A stretch of 64,000 nucleotides of DNA from Nonomuraea spiralis (GTDB lineage: Bacteria > Actinomycetota > Actinomycetes > Streptosporangiales > Streptosporangiaceae): assembly GCF_014648435.1 (NCBI RefSeq), contig NZ_BMRC01000020.1, forward strand, positions 66,425-130,424. The letters run 5' to 3'. The position numbers were made by a program, and so were the translations under genes. This document shows, one piece after another, positions 32,800-41,081 of the stretch (positions are counted from its first letter, which is position 1; every line of letters begins with the position of its first letter). Below the pieces are notes generated by a model that searched no databases, was not told the DNA's origin, and was given only the letters and a program-made list of their open reading frames with translations.

Positions 32800-34700
32800 G
32801 CGTCGAACTTCGGGACCGGTTCTTCGCCCTGTCGGCCGGGCCCGCCTCGGCCGAGGAGGCCGCCCGCTACCGGGCGGAGGTGGACGCGACCGACGCCGCC
32901 CCGGCCGCGACGGTGAACGGGCTGGACGTCTGCTGGCATCCGTCGGCGCGGTTCAAGGCCGTACGGTTCATCGACGCCGAGCACCTCGACGAGCGGGTGC
33001 GGGAGCTGTTCGCCCGGCCCAGCGCGGACGCGCCGTACCTGGCGGCGGTCTTCGCCGATCCGCACGAGTTGTCCTTCCGCACGTTCGAGAACATCGTCCC
33101 GCTGGACCGCCTCTTCGAGGCCGTGCCGCTGGAGATGGAGCTGGTCGAGCGGGCGGAGCGCGCGGAAGGGGTGCTCGCCTTCTCGCTGCGCCCGTCGGAG
33201 CAGGCCCGGGACCTGCTGACGCGGCTGGACGGCCTGAACCTGTACCTGCCGCCGCTGAACGCCGCCTCGCGGGGCGGCGAACGGTTCATCTTCCACTCCG
33301 CGCTGCTGGCCGAGGCGCTGACCGCGGCGGCGGCCGACGCGTTGCCGCCGTCGGTCGCGGAGGGGTTCTCGCATGTGAACCCGGTGTTCCGGTGCAACGG
33401 GTTCGAGCCCGGTGACGCCAACTTCCACCTGCACAGGGACACGCCGTACTACGACGCGGCCCGGGGGCACGTCTCCAGGTACACCATGCTGCTGTACCTG
33501 ACCGGCGGCACCGGTTCACCGGCGCTGGACCTGGCCGGCGGCGCCGCGTTCGGCGAGATCGACGCCTTCACGTGCGTGATCTTCGATCAGCGGTACGAGC
33601 ACGAGGGCGCCCCCTACCTCGACGGCCGCAAAGTGTTCCTGCGGACCGAGCTCATCTTCGCCGCCGGCGAGATCAGCGAGGAACCGGAGATCGGCGCGCT
33701 GTTCAGCAAGGCCTGCTACCTGACCGGTGAGAGCGTGTTCGCACCGGAACTGGCCCGGCACGCCGACGCGTACTACAACCAGGTGGCCGCCGCCCACTGG
33801 GGCGGCTCGGGCTCGGGACCCGCTCGCGAGACCTTCGTGCACAAGGAGTTCCGCGGGGTGCACTTCGTGGCCAACGGCTACGACTTCTGGTTTCCCAAGT
33901 CCGACGCGCTGTCCGCGGCGGAGTGCGCGGCCATCACCCTGCTCGACTACTTCAACTGCAAGCTCGGCGGCACCGGGTTCCGCGCACTGTGCCGGACAGA
34001 GGTGATCGAGGCGGACGACGCCGGTTGGATCCCGGCGTTCCTGCGGGACAAGCACAGCCGGTCGGTCATGACACGGGTGGACAAGTCCGCGTTCTTCCCC
34101 GAGCCGGAGCGGGCCGGTTCGATGTGCTGCCCGTTCCACACGGCGGGCGGTTTCGATCCCACGCGCTTCGATGAGGTCATCGACCTCTACACGGACGCGC
34201 AGTCCTTCGCCAAGGCGCACATCCTGCCCGCGCCGATCCTCATGCTCGGTGAGGACGTGGCCCTCGACCCGGACCGGTTCGTCATCCGCGACAACCTCAT
34301 CCACGTGCTCGGCAGGAAGGCCCTCACGCCGGTCAACTTCGCCGCCTGCTGGAACGACGAGTCCATCCCCGAGGACTACCTGACCGTCGCGGCCAAGGTC
34401 GGCGTGGAGCAGTTCCTCGTACCGCCGATCATCTACAACGAGTCGGACGGCTGCCGTCACCTCAGGTTCGACTTCTTCCGCAACTCCTGGATGGTCGGAC
34501 ACCGGCAGGCCACCATCCCCATCCCCAGGATCATCGAACTGGCCTGGGCCGATCCGGAGACCAGCCATGCCTGGCGGCGCGAGGTCGATGAATCCCTCAT
34601 CGACGCCGACACCCCGCTGGAGCCCAGCGACCTGTGGGACGACGAGGACGACGAGGACGACGACTGGGACGAGGACGACGAGGACGAGGAGCACTCCTGA
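32796..34700 (+). CDS. 2-oxoglutarate/Fe(II) dioxygenase-like protein with unknown C-terminal half
   Basis: A 634-aa protein. Residues about 160-288 look like a prolyl-4-hydroxylase-type double-stranded beta helix: iron ligands His213 and Asp215 (NFHLHRDTPYYD), distal His269 (FDQRYEHEG) and the 2-oxoglutarate Arg at about 283 (KVFLRTELIF). Residues about 290-600 are well-formed (NGYDFWFPKSDALS; GSMCCPFHTAGGFDP; LHVP-free) but match nothing I know. The last 25 residues are almost all Asp/Glu. The GTG at 32796 has GGAGG five bases upstream and overlaps the LRR gene stop, so the LRR protein is a likely partner or substrate. Hydroxylase activity is inferred from the metal motif. Confidence 0.7.
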   Translation: MSVELRDRFFALSAGPASAEEAARYRAEVDATDAAPAATVNGLDVCWHPSARFKAVRFIDAEHLDERVRELFARPSADAPYLAAVFADPHELSFRTFENIVPLDRLFEAVPLEMELVERAERAEGVLAFSLRPSEQARDLLTRLDGLNLYLPPLNAASRGGERFIFHSALLAEALTAAAADALPPSVAEGFSHVNPVFRCNGFEPGDANFHLHRDTPYYDAARGHVSRYTMLLYLTGGTGSPALDLAGGAAFGEIDAFTCVIFDQRYEHEGAPYLDGRKVFLRTELIFAAGEISEEPEIGALFSKACYLTGESVFAPELARHADAYYNQVAAAHWGGSGSGPARETFVHKEFRGVHFVANGYDFWFPKSDALSAAECAAITLLDYFNCKLGGTGFRALCRTEVIEADDAGWIPAFLRDKHSRSVMTRVDKSAFFPEPERAGSMCCPFHTAGGFDPTRFDEVIDLYTDAQSFAKAHILPAPILMLGEDVALDPDRFVIRDNLIHVLGRKALTPVNFAACWNDESIPEDYLTVAAKVGVEQFLVPPIIYNESDGCRHLRFDFFRNSWMVGHRQATIPIPRIIELAWADPETSHAWRREVDESLIDADTPLEPSDLWDDEDDEDDDWDEDDEDEEHS

Positions 34701-34872
34701 ATGGCCCTCGCGTCGCCGCCGGGCGTGATGCGCAGGTCGGCATGCGGATGATGGCGACAGGTCCGGCAGGCCCCGTTCCAGGCGAGACTGGTCGGACGAG
34801 CGGGTGGGTGAAGGCCGCCGGCACGGCGGACCCGCTGGTCGTAGGCTCGCGAGGGCCGGACTGAAGAGAGTG

Positions 34873-34901
34873 CCGTTACCGACCGTTCTGATCGGTAACG
34901 G
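34873..34901. terminator. Hairpin terminator between convergent units
   Basis: Arms CCGTTACCGA (34873-34882) and TCGGTAACGG (34892-34901), nine-base loop, perfect pairing. It lies about 170 bp past the dioxygenase-like gene and just beyond the 3' end of the convergent metallophosphoesterase relic, so it may serve both. Confidence 0.65.
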
Positions 34902-34918
34902 AATGTCGAAGGCGACTG

Positions 34919-35793
34919 CTACTTCAGCACGTCCACGGCGACAGGGGACTGGTTGCCCTGAGCGTCGACCGCGACGACCTCCGCACGGTACTTCGCGCCG
35001 TCGCGCGTGACCGGGACCGGAATGTCCACGGAGTCGGCGGCGGGCACCACGTCGAAGCGGTTGGCGACCTTGGTGCTGAGCACCTCGGTGCCGTTGTCGG
35101 CCCGGGTGACGCGCACCTTGTAGTGGTACACCAGCTCGTCGTCCTTGGCCTGTTCGATGCGCAGCGCCAGCCGGCCGTCCTTGCCGGTCTGTGCCGAGAG
35201 CGGGTGCGATGACACCCAGCGCGGAGCAGTACGGTTGCGGTTGGCGTCGGTGTAGGTGAAGTTCTCCACGACCTGGGCATCGCTGCCGGCCGTCTTGATC
35301 TCCCAGGGCTTGCCGGCCAGCGTCCCGTCACTCTGGAACGGCGGCTTCCAGTTCGCCGACCACTTCCCGCCGGTGTAGATGTCGTGGAGGTCGGCGTTGA
35401 GGTTGATCCGGTTGATGACCGTACGGCCCGGATAGACCTCGACGGCCAGGCCCTGGGCGGTGGGAGTCTCGAAGCGATCGGCCAGTCGGCCTTCCGCGTC
35501 GAGCATCTGGTACCCGTGGTCGATCTCGATGTACGACGAACTGGAGTCGTTGACCGCGGTGAAGTTCTTCTGGTGGATCGAACGCGGGTCGTTCAGGTTC
35601 AGATGCGAATGGCCCGAGAAGTAGACCGCGCGCGGGAACTTCGACAGGCCCTCAGGGCCGGCGGCGTCCCGTTCGGGGCGGCCGAGGCGCCTTGTGCCAA
35701 CGGGAGGAGCCCCAGACCGACGCCAACCGAGACTGCTGCGAGGTGGCGCAAGGAAGCCGATCCTCGGCGAACGGTGAAGTTGACATGTGGCAT
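34919..35793 (-). pseudogene. Secreted metallophosphoesterase, internally deleted
   Basis: The 5' part (from the ATG at 35793) encodes a signal peptide, RRGSASLRHLAAVSVGVGLG then LLPLAQGASAAP. After about 40 codons the frame changes, and the other frame continues with RAVYFSGHSHLNLNDPRSI (the GHSH metal-binding motif of calcineurin-like phosphoesterases) and a full C-terminal domain to 34919. The DxH, GD and GNH motifs that should lie between, some 200-300 residues, are absent. A deletion with frameshift has fused the two ends, so no active enzyme can be made. Confidence 0.75.
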
Positions 35794-36083
35794 GTGTGAT
35801 TGCCCCGATCTCGTGCTTCATATGTGAACGACCTAAACCTGGAGCACCAAGGTGTACGGGAGCATCGGATGCATGAAGTTTCAACGACGTAGAACGTAAG
35901 AAGCGAGCGGGCGCGTACGTCCGTCAGAACGCGGACTTCAGGCGGGCGGTGTGCGCGGGCCTGTGGCGGAAGTCCGGTCGGGCTGCCCCTCTCAGCGGCG
36001 GGCCGGCCTCTCCATGATGGGTTCCTGCCGCGGCGGGAAGTACACAGAAGGTAGGGACGGCCCAGAACGGGGGTGATCTGATC

Positions 36084-37067
36084 ATGTCGCTGACACTGGC
36101 CCTCGCGGGCGACACGATGCTGGGGCGCGGCGTGGCCGACAAGCTGGAGCGCACCGCCGAGCCGGACGCCTTCTTCTCCTCGGAGGTACGCGATCGCCTC
36201 GCCGAGGCGGATCTCGTCCTGCTCAACCTCGAATGTTGTCTCTCCGATCGGGGGACGCCATGGCCGGGCAAGCGCTTTCACTTCCGGGCGCCGCCGCAGG
36301 CCGCCGCCCTGCTGGCCGAGCTCGGCGTCGACTGCGTCACGCTGGCCAACAACCACGCCCTCGACTACGGTCACGACGCGCTGCGCGACACCTGCCGGCA
36401 CCTCGCGCAAGCCGGGATCCGCCATGTGGGTGCGGGAGAGCATCTCGCCGAGGCCCGCAGGCCGCTCCAGATCGAGGCCGGCGGCCTGCGGCTCGCGATC
36501 GTCGCCTTCGCCGACCACCCCGCCGACTTCGCCGCCGGCGCCTCCCGGGCCGGCATCGCCTACGCCGATCTGGCCGCCGGGACGCCCTCATGGGTCAAAG
36601 AGACGATCACAAGCCTGCGCGACCGCTCCGACCTGGTTCTCCTCACTCCGCACTGGGGCCCGAACATGGTCGCCGAGCCGCTGCCGTACATCCGCACGAC
36701 CGCGCACACGCTGCTGGAGTCCGGGGCCACGCTTGTGGCGGGCCACTCGGCACACGTCTTCCACGGCGTCGCCCCGCACATCCTGTACGACCTCGGCGAC
36801 TTCGTCGACGACTACGCCACCGACCCGCTGGAACGCAACGACCTCGGACTCCTGTGGCTGGTCACCCTGGACGAGCACGGCCCGGTGCGGCTGCGTGCCC
36901 TGCCCCTCAAGCTGGACTACACCCACACCCGCATGGCCACCGGCGACGACTGGCGCTGGATCCGCGACCGCTTCACCACCGCCTGCGCCCGCTTCGGCAC
37001 CTCCGTCCGCGTGACCGGCCGTGACCTGCTCGTCGAGCTCCGTGACCGCCCTGGAGGCACACCATGA
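36084..37067 (+). CDS. CapA-family (poly-gamma-glutamate synthesis-type) metallophosphatase-like protein
   Basis: A 327-aa protein with the CapA/PgsA fold: LTLALAGDTMLGRGVADKLE, LVLLNLECCLSDRG, CVTLANNHALDYGHDALRDT, VLLTPHWGPNMVAEP and LVAGHSAHVFHGVAPHILYD. These carry the metal-site residues (GD, N-E, NNH, H-W, GHSAH) in order. There is no signal peptide, unlike capsule-anchored PgsA, so a cytosolic role is likely. Some family members act on phosphoesters; the substrate is unknown and no capsule genes are nearby. Confidence 0.85.
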   Translation: MSLTLALAGDTMLGRGVADKLERTAEPDAFFSSEVRDRLAEADLVLLNLECCLSDRGTPWPGKRFHFRAPPQAAALLAELGVDCVTLANNHALDYGHDALRDTCRHLAQAGIRHVGAGEHLAEARRPLQIEAGGLRLAIVAFADHPADFAAGASRAGIAYADLAAGTPSWVKETITSLRDRSDLVLLTPHWGPNMVAEPLPYIRTTAHTLLESGATLVAGHSAHVFHGVAPHILYDLGDFVDDYATDPLERNDLGLLWLVTLDEHGPVRLRALPLKLDYTHTRMATGDDWRWIRDRFTTACARFGTSVRVTGRDLLVELRDRPGGTP

Positions 37068-37126
37068 CAGGCTGCGGAGTCCCTGTTCCTCCGGCAACCG
37101 GGCACGCGGTCAGGGGCGTTGCTCGT

Positions 37127-37318
37127 TCATCGGACGGTATGGACGACTCGCGCATCCGGCCCCGGAAAAACGAGGGTCTCGTGTTCGTCGTCCAGCCACC
37201 GAACCAGGTACGGCGGCGAGCCGTCAGCGTGTCCCACCTCCACGATGAGCCCCACGCGGCGATGCTCGCCGTCGCGCGTGCCCTCGACGATCAGCCGATC
37301 ACCCGCTGCTGCCTTCAT
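37127..37318 (-). CDS. DUF1918 small protein
   Basis: A 63-aa protein with the full DUF1918 pattern: MKAAAGDRLIVEG, RVGLIVEVGHADGSPPYLVR and HETLVFPGPDARVVH. It is a small SH3-like beta barrel common in actinobacteria, of unknown role. GAGGGGGG lies four bases before the ATG. It seems to be transcribed alone. Confidence 0.88.
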   Translation of the reverse strand: MKAAAGDRLIVEGTRDGEHRRVGLIVEVGHADGSPPYLVRWLDDEHETLVFPGPDARVVHTVR

Positions 37319-37365
37319 GTCGCCCCCCTCACGTGCTGTTCCATGGAAGTGACCTCCGGCTGCTA

Positions 37366-38280
37366 CTACCCTGCCGGACGCACCTCTCCCCTGGCGGCGG
37401 CGAAGGTCTCTGGAACGGAAGGGTCATCGGTGCCATGACCTGCGGACAGGAACGTCGAGGTGGTGGCCACGAACCGGCCGGCGTCGTCGAGCCACGGAAA
37501 GTGTCCGGCCCCGGCTTGAACGACGAGCTCGGCCTGCGGAAACAGCTGGGCGAGTTCGGTCACCGCGGCGGGAGGGGAGTTCAGGTCCACCTCGCCCGCG
37601 AGCAGCAGCACCGGCGAGGTGAGGCTGGTGAGCGCGGCACGGGTGGCTTCGGGGGCGAAAGCACCTTCGGAGCCGAAGACGGCTGCCGCCTCGCTGTTCC
37701 TCTGCTCGTCCTCGGCGGCCTTGTGCGCCTGGGCCGTCTCGTCCCAGCGGCCGTACCAGAACGGCGCGATGGCCTGGAAGGCGTCACCGGTGGCCTGGCC
37801 GGCCATGACCTGCTCCAGGGCCGCGAACGCCGCCGGGAACCAGGGCTCGCCCTCGCGCAGCCGAGCGCTCTTCCGCCGGGCCTCTTCGGTGATCGTGATG
37901 CCGACGGCGGCGACGCTCGGGGCGATCAGAGCGAGCTTCCCGACCCGTTCCGGATGGCGAGTCGCGTAGAGCACGGCCAGATTCGTGCCCCCGGAATGGG
38001 CGAGCAGGTCCATCCGGTCGAGCTCAAGGTGCTCGCGCAGAGCCTCGACGTCATCGACAAGGCGGTCGCAGCGGTACGAGGCGGTGTCCGCCGGCCTGGC
38101 GGACCGCCCGGTGCCCCGCAGATCCGCCATGATCAGCTGCCGGTGCGCCGAGAGGCCGCCAAGGTCGCCGAGACAGGCGGAAGCCTGCATCGGCCCGCCG
38201 GGCAGGCAGACCACCGGGGTGCCGTCGCCGCACACGTGGTAGGCGAGCTTGATGCCGTCGTAGGAGGCGAAGAAGTCCAT
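37366..38280 (-). CDS. Alpha/beta hydrolase (proline iminopeptidase-like)
   Basis: A 304-aa cytosolic hydrolase. The oxyanion loop is VVCLPGGPMQASACLG, RGTGRSARP follows strand 4, the nucleophile elbow is LLAHSGGTNLAV (Ser about 101), the acid is in LAGEVDLNSPP and the His in GAGHFPWLDD. The GGP-RG-G-S wording is like proline iminopeptidases. The ATG at 38280 begins MDFFASYDGIKLAYHVCGDG, the normal family start. It is divergent from the ArsR-type gene at 38349. Confidence 0.82.
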   Translation of the reverse strand: MDFFASYDGIKLAYHVCGDGTPVVCLPGGPMQASACLGDLGGLSAHRQLIMADLRGTGRSARPADTASYRCDRLVDDVEALREHLELDRMDLLAHSGGTNLAVLYATRHPERVGKLALIAPSVAAVGITITEEARRKSARLREGEPWFPAAFAALEQVMAGQATGDAFQAIAPFWYGRWDETAQAHKAAEDEQRNSEAAAVFGSEGAFAPEATRAALTSLTSPVLLLAGEVDLNSPPAAVTELAQLFPQAELVVQAGAGHFPWLDDAGRFVATTSTFLSAGHGTDDPSVPETFAAARGEVRPAG

Positions 38281-38312
38281 GCCCGCCAGCCTGCGGGGAG
38301 ACAATGCACCTC

Positions 38313-38327
38313 GGCTATCGTTTAGCC
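38313..38327. promoter_or_regulatory. Short dyad between hydrolase and ArsR-type genes
   Basis: GGCTA-TCGTT-TAGCC lies in the 68-bp divergent gap, 21 bp before the ArsR-type start. It could be the regulator's operator; the dyad is short, so this is tentative. Confidence 0.35.
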
Positions 38328-38348
38328 ACAGCTACATGATGAGGGCGG

Positions 38349-39323
38349 ATGGCGGTCGAGATCAGGTTCACCGCGGCGTCGGTCGCGAAGGTGCGATTCG
38401 CCGTCTCACCGCTGGGCGAGACCGTGCTGGCGCTGCGGATCCTGTTCGGTACGGGCGGTCATGCCGTCCACCGGCCCTGGGTGCGCCAGGCGCGCCCGCT
38501 GCTGACGCACGAACGCGAGCTGCCGCTGCTGCGAACGCTGATCGCCGGACCGCTGCCGTCGTTCCTGTTCCCGGCGCCGAGGCAGCGCCTGCCTTCGATG
38601 GCGACGGAACTGGACCTGGTGCGGGCCACGCAGGAGGACTTCTTCCGGCATGAGTACGGCGCGGTCCTGGGCATGCCGGCCGAGGATGCCCCCGAGCCCG
38701 CGACGGTGCTGCCACGGCTGGTCGAGGCTCTGCATCGCTGCCACGAGCTGCTGATCGCTCCACATTGGGGCCGGATGCGCGCCGTGCTGGAGGCCGACCT
38801 CGGCCGGCGCGCGCTGACCCTGGTGGAGGGCGGGGTGCAGGCGCTGTTCGCCGAGTTGCACCGGGACATCGCCTGGGACGGCGGCCAGTTGGTGGTGCAC
38901 GGCCGGCGCACCCCGCATTCCGTGTACACGGTGGACGCCGGCGGGCACGGCCTGGTCCTGCTGCCCAGCGTCTTCAACTGGCCGGACGTGGGTGTCGACA
39001 AGGCCCCGGTCACTGCCGCGTCGATCCGCTATCCGGCGATGGGCGTCGGCCTGCTCTGGGAGCCACCCCGACCGACGCTGACGGGCCTGACCCCTGTGCT
39101 CGGCCGCGCGCGAACGCAGATCCTCGCCGCCCTGGCCGAGCCCCTGACGACCGCGGCCCTGGCCGCTCGCCTGAGCATCACCCCGAGCGCGGTCTCACAA
39201 CACCTGGGCGCGCTGCGCGGGGCGGGTCTGGTGGCAACGCAACGCAGGGGCCGTACGGCACTCCACCTGCGCACGGAACGCGCGACCCAGCTTCTGGGCG
39301 GCCCGGCCCCGAACGGTCGTTGA
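38349..39323 (+). CDS. ArsR-type regulator with DUF5937 domain
   Basis: A 324-aa protein. The long N-terminal part (IRFTAASVAKVRFAVSPLGE, then the HERELPLLRTLI and FLFPAP elements) is the actinobacterial DUF5937 sensor-like region. The C-terminus is an ArsR winged helix: RTQILAALAEPLTTAALAAR, LSITPSAVSQHLGALRGAGL, VATQRRGRTALHL. No Cys metal site is visible in the HTH, so metal sensing is unlikely. It is divergent from the hydrolase at 38280 and probably regulates it. Confidence 0.85.
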   Translation: MAVEIRFTAASVAKVRFAVSPLGETVLALRILFGTGGHAVHRPWVRQARPLLTHERELPLLRTLIAGPLPSFLFPAPRQRLPSMATELDLVRATQEDFFRHEYGAVLGMPAEDAPEPATVLPRLVEALHRCHELLIAPHWGRMRAVLEADLGRRALTLVEGGVQALFAELHRDIAWDGGQLVVHGRRTPHSVYTVDAGGHGLVLLPSVFNWPDVGVDKAPVTAASIRYPAMGVGLLWEPPRPTLTGLTPVLGRARTQILAALAEPLTTAALAARLSITPSAVSQHLGALRGAGLVATQRRGRTALHLRTERATQLLGGPAPNGR

Positions 39324-39404
39324 CGCAGCGGCGGCCGGGGCCCGCGCGCGCAGGGTTGGCATCGACTCCTCAGCTCCGCCGCGGTGGCGCCGAGGTCGTC
39401 GTGA

Positions 39405-39842
39405 TCAACGTGGTTCTGGCCGTCCGAGCAGCATGACGAGCAGCCGGACGGCCGAGACGGCGCCTGCGGCGGCGCTGATCAGGGTGAACCAGAACCAGAA
39501 GGAGCTCCAGGCGGCCGGGATCGGCAGGAGCGCCGTGACCAGGATCGGAAGGCCGAGCACCAGCAGGCGCAGCCGTCGCTCGTCCTTGAGCCGATGGCCG
39601 GGCGCCGCCGCCGGGCGCAGGCCGGTGACGATCGCCAGGCGCCAGGCGCGCAGCGCGGTGACATAAAGCGTGACGGCCATCGCGAGCCCTGCCAGCTGCG
39701 CCCATTCGAGCGCGTCAGGGTCGGCCGGTGATCTGTAGAGCAGGGCGGTCGAGATGAACGGCACCGTGCTGAGCGCCTCGACTGCGATCACCCGGCTCGC
39801 CGGCCTCTCGCGGAACAGCGGTGAAGCTGTTATGTTCATCAT
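39405..39842 (-). CDS. Small integral membrane protein, unknown function
   Basis: A 145-aa protein with four hydrophobic helices (AVEALSTVPFISTALLY, LAGLAMAVTLYVTALRAW, LLVLGLPILVTALLPIPAAW, FWFTLISAAAGAVSAVRLLV) and no motif I recognise. It is divergent from the saccharopine-dehydrogenase-like gene; the CTATCG-N9-CGATAG site starts only 6 bp before this start codon, so it may share that control. Confidence 0.65.
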   Translation of the reverse strand: MMNITASPLFRERPASRVIAVEALSTVPFISTALLYRSPADPDALEWAQLAGLAMAVTLYVTALRAWRLAIVTGLRPAAAPGHRLKDERRLRLLVLGLPILVTALLPIPAAWSSFWFWFTLISAAAGAVSAVRLLVMLLGRPEPR

Positions 39843-39847
39843 GCTAA

Positions 39848-39868
39848 CTATCGTAGATTATTCGATAG
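39848..39868. promoter_or_regulatory. CTATCG-N9-CGATAG operator, copy 1 (perfect)
   Basis: Six-base arms at 39848-39853 and 39863-39868 with a nine-base AT-rich spacer. It is 27 bp before the reductase start at 39896 and 6 bp from the membrane-protein start. The same arrangement recurs at 41960 and 45855. Confidence 0.7.
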
Positions 39869-39895
39869 ATTCGGTCACGATCCTTTGGGAAGTCG

Positions 39896-41074
39896 ATGAG
39901 AGTGCTCGCCCTTGGCGGAGCCGGAGCGACGGGGCGGGTCGCGGTGCGCGTGGCGGCCGGTCTGAGCGGGATCGGGGAGATCGTCGTCGCCGACCGCGAC
40001 CTCGACGCGGCCCGGGCGCTGGCCGAAGAGCTGAAAGGCGCCCCGGCACGGCTCAGCGCCCGCGACGTCGACGTCGCCGACGGGAATTCCCTGTCCGCCG
40101 CGCTGGCCGAGGCCGACGTCGTGCTCAACACGGTCGGGCCGTGCCACCGGTTCGGGCCGCTGGTGCTGCGGGCCGCGATCGCCGCCCGTACCCACTACCT
40201 GGACGTCTGCGACGACTGGGAGCCCACTCTGGAGATGCTCGGCCTCGACGCCGAGGCCCGCGCGGCGGGCGTGTGCGCGGTGATCGGCATGGGCGCCGGT
40301 CCGGGGGTCGGCAACCTGCTCGCGGTCAGAGCGGCGGCATGCCTGGACATCGTGATCGACCTCTACACCGCCTGGCCCGTCGACGTGCCGGGCTCCGGCG
40401 CCGGCCGGACCGGCCTGAGCGGGCCCGACGGCCGCCCGATCGCCGCGCTGGTGCACTGGATGCGGCACATCAGCGGCACGATCGCCGAGGTCGGCGGCGG
40501 CCGGCTGGTACGGCGGCCACCCCTGCGGCCGGTCGTGCTCGAACTTCCGGGCGGCCGCGTGGGCACCGCGTACACCGTGGGTCATCCCGGGGCCGTGACG
40601 CTGGCGCGCGGCTACCGGGTGGCGGGGGAGTCGGCCGGTCTCATGGTCGTCACCCCCGGGACCGCGGCCTATCTGGACGTGCTGCGCCGCGACATCGACC
40701 GGGGGAGGCTCACGATCGGGACGGCCGCCGCCGAGGTGACCGAGCCCACCATGTGGCGGGCCCTGCGCGCCGCCGTACGGGCCTTCGGCTTCAGGGGGCC
40801 CGGCTCGCTGCCCGCGTTCTTCGCCGCCGCCAGGGGTGTGGCGGACGGGCGGCCGGCGACCGTTCTGGCCCATTTGACGGATGCGTCGCCGCTGCTCCGG
40901 GGCGTGGCCGAGGCCACGGGGGTGCCGGCCGCGCTGGGCCTCGCGCAGCTGATCGACGAGGCCGGGAGGCGACCCGGCGTCCATCCGCCGGAAGCGGGGA
41001 TCGATCCCGGCCGGTTCTTCGCCGACCTGGTCGGACGGACCGGCTCGGTGAAGGTCGTGGTGGAGGTGGTGTGA
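39896..41074 (+). CDS. Saccharopine dehydrogenase-like NAD(P)-binding protein A
   Basis: A 392-aa protein. Rossmann motif MRVLALGGAGATGRVAVRVA, then VVLNTVGPCHRFGPLVLRAA, THYLDVCDDWEPTLEMLGLD and GVCAVIGMGAGPGVGNLLAV, the pattern of the saccharopine dehydrogenase/trans-acting enoyl reductase group. It is not a lysine-pathway enzyme by context. It is clearly paralogous to the protein at 43189. The two genes converge on the PaaX-type gene and both units carry the same operator, so they probably act in one oxidative pathway. Substrate unknown. Confidence 0.8.
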   Translation: MRVLALGGAGATGRVAVRVAAGLSGIGEIVVADRDLDAARALAEELKGAPARLSARDVDVADGNSLSAALAEADVVLNTVGPCHRFGPLVLRAAIAARTHYLDVCDDWEPTLEMLGLDAEARAAGVCAVIGMGAGPGVGNLLAVRAAACLDIVIDLYTAWPVDVPGSGAGRTGLSGPDGRPIAALVHWMRHISGTIAEVGGGRLVRRPPLRPVVLELPGGRVGTAYTVGHPGAVTLARGYRVAGESAGLMVVTPGTAAYLDVLRRDIDRGRLTIGTAAAEVTEPTMWRALRAAVRAFGFRGPGSLPAFFAAARGVADGRPATVLAHLTDASPLLRGVAEATGVPAALGLAQLIDEAGRRPGVHPPEAGIDPGRFFADLVGRTGSVKVVVEVV

Positions 41075-41081
41075 CGGCCCG

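Noticed and set aside
34620..34690. GAC/GAG-rich repeat at the end of the dioxygenase-like gene, considered as a simple-sequence or CRISPR-like repeat.
   Set aside because: It is in frame and encodes the acidic tail; there are no regular spacers or repeat units.
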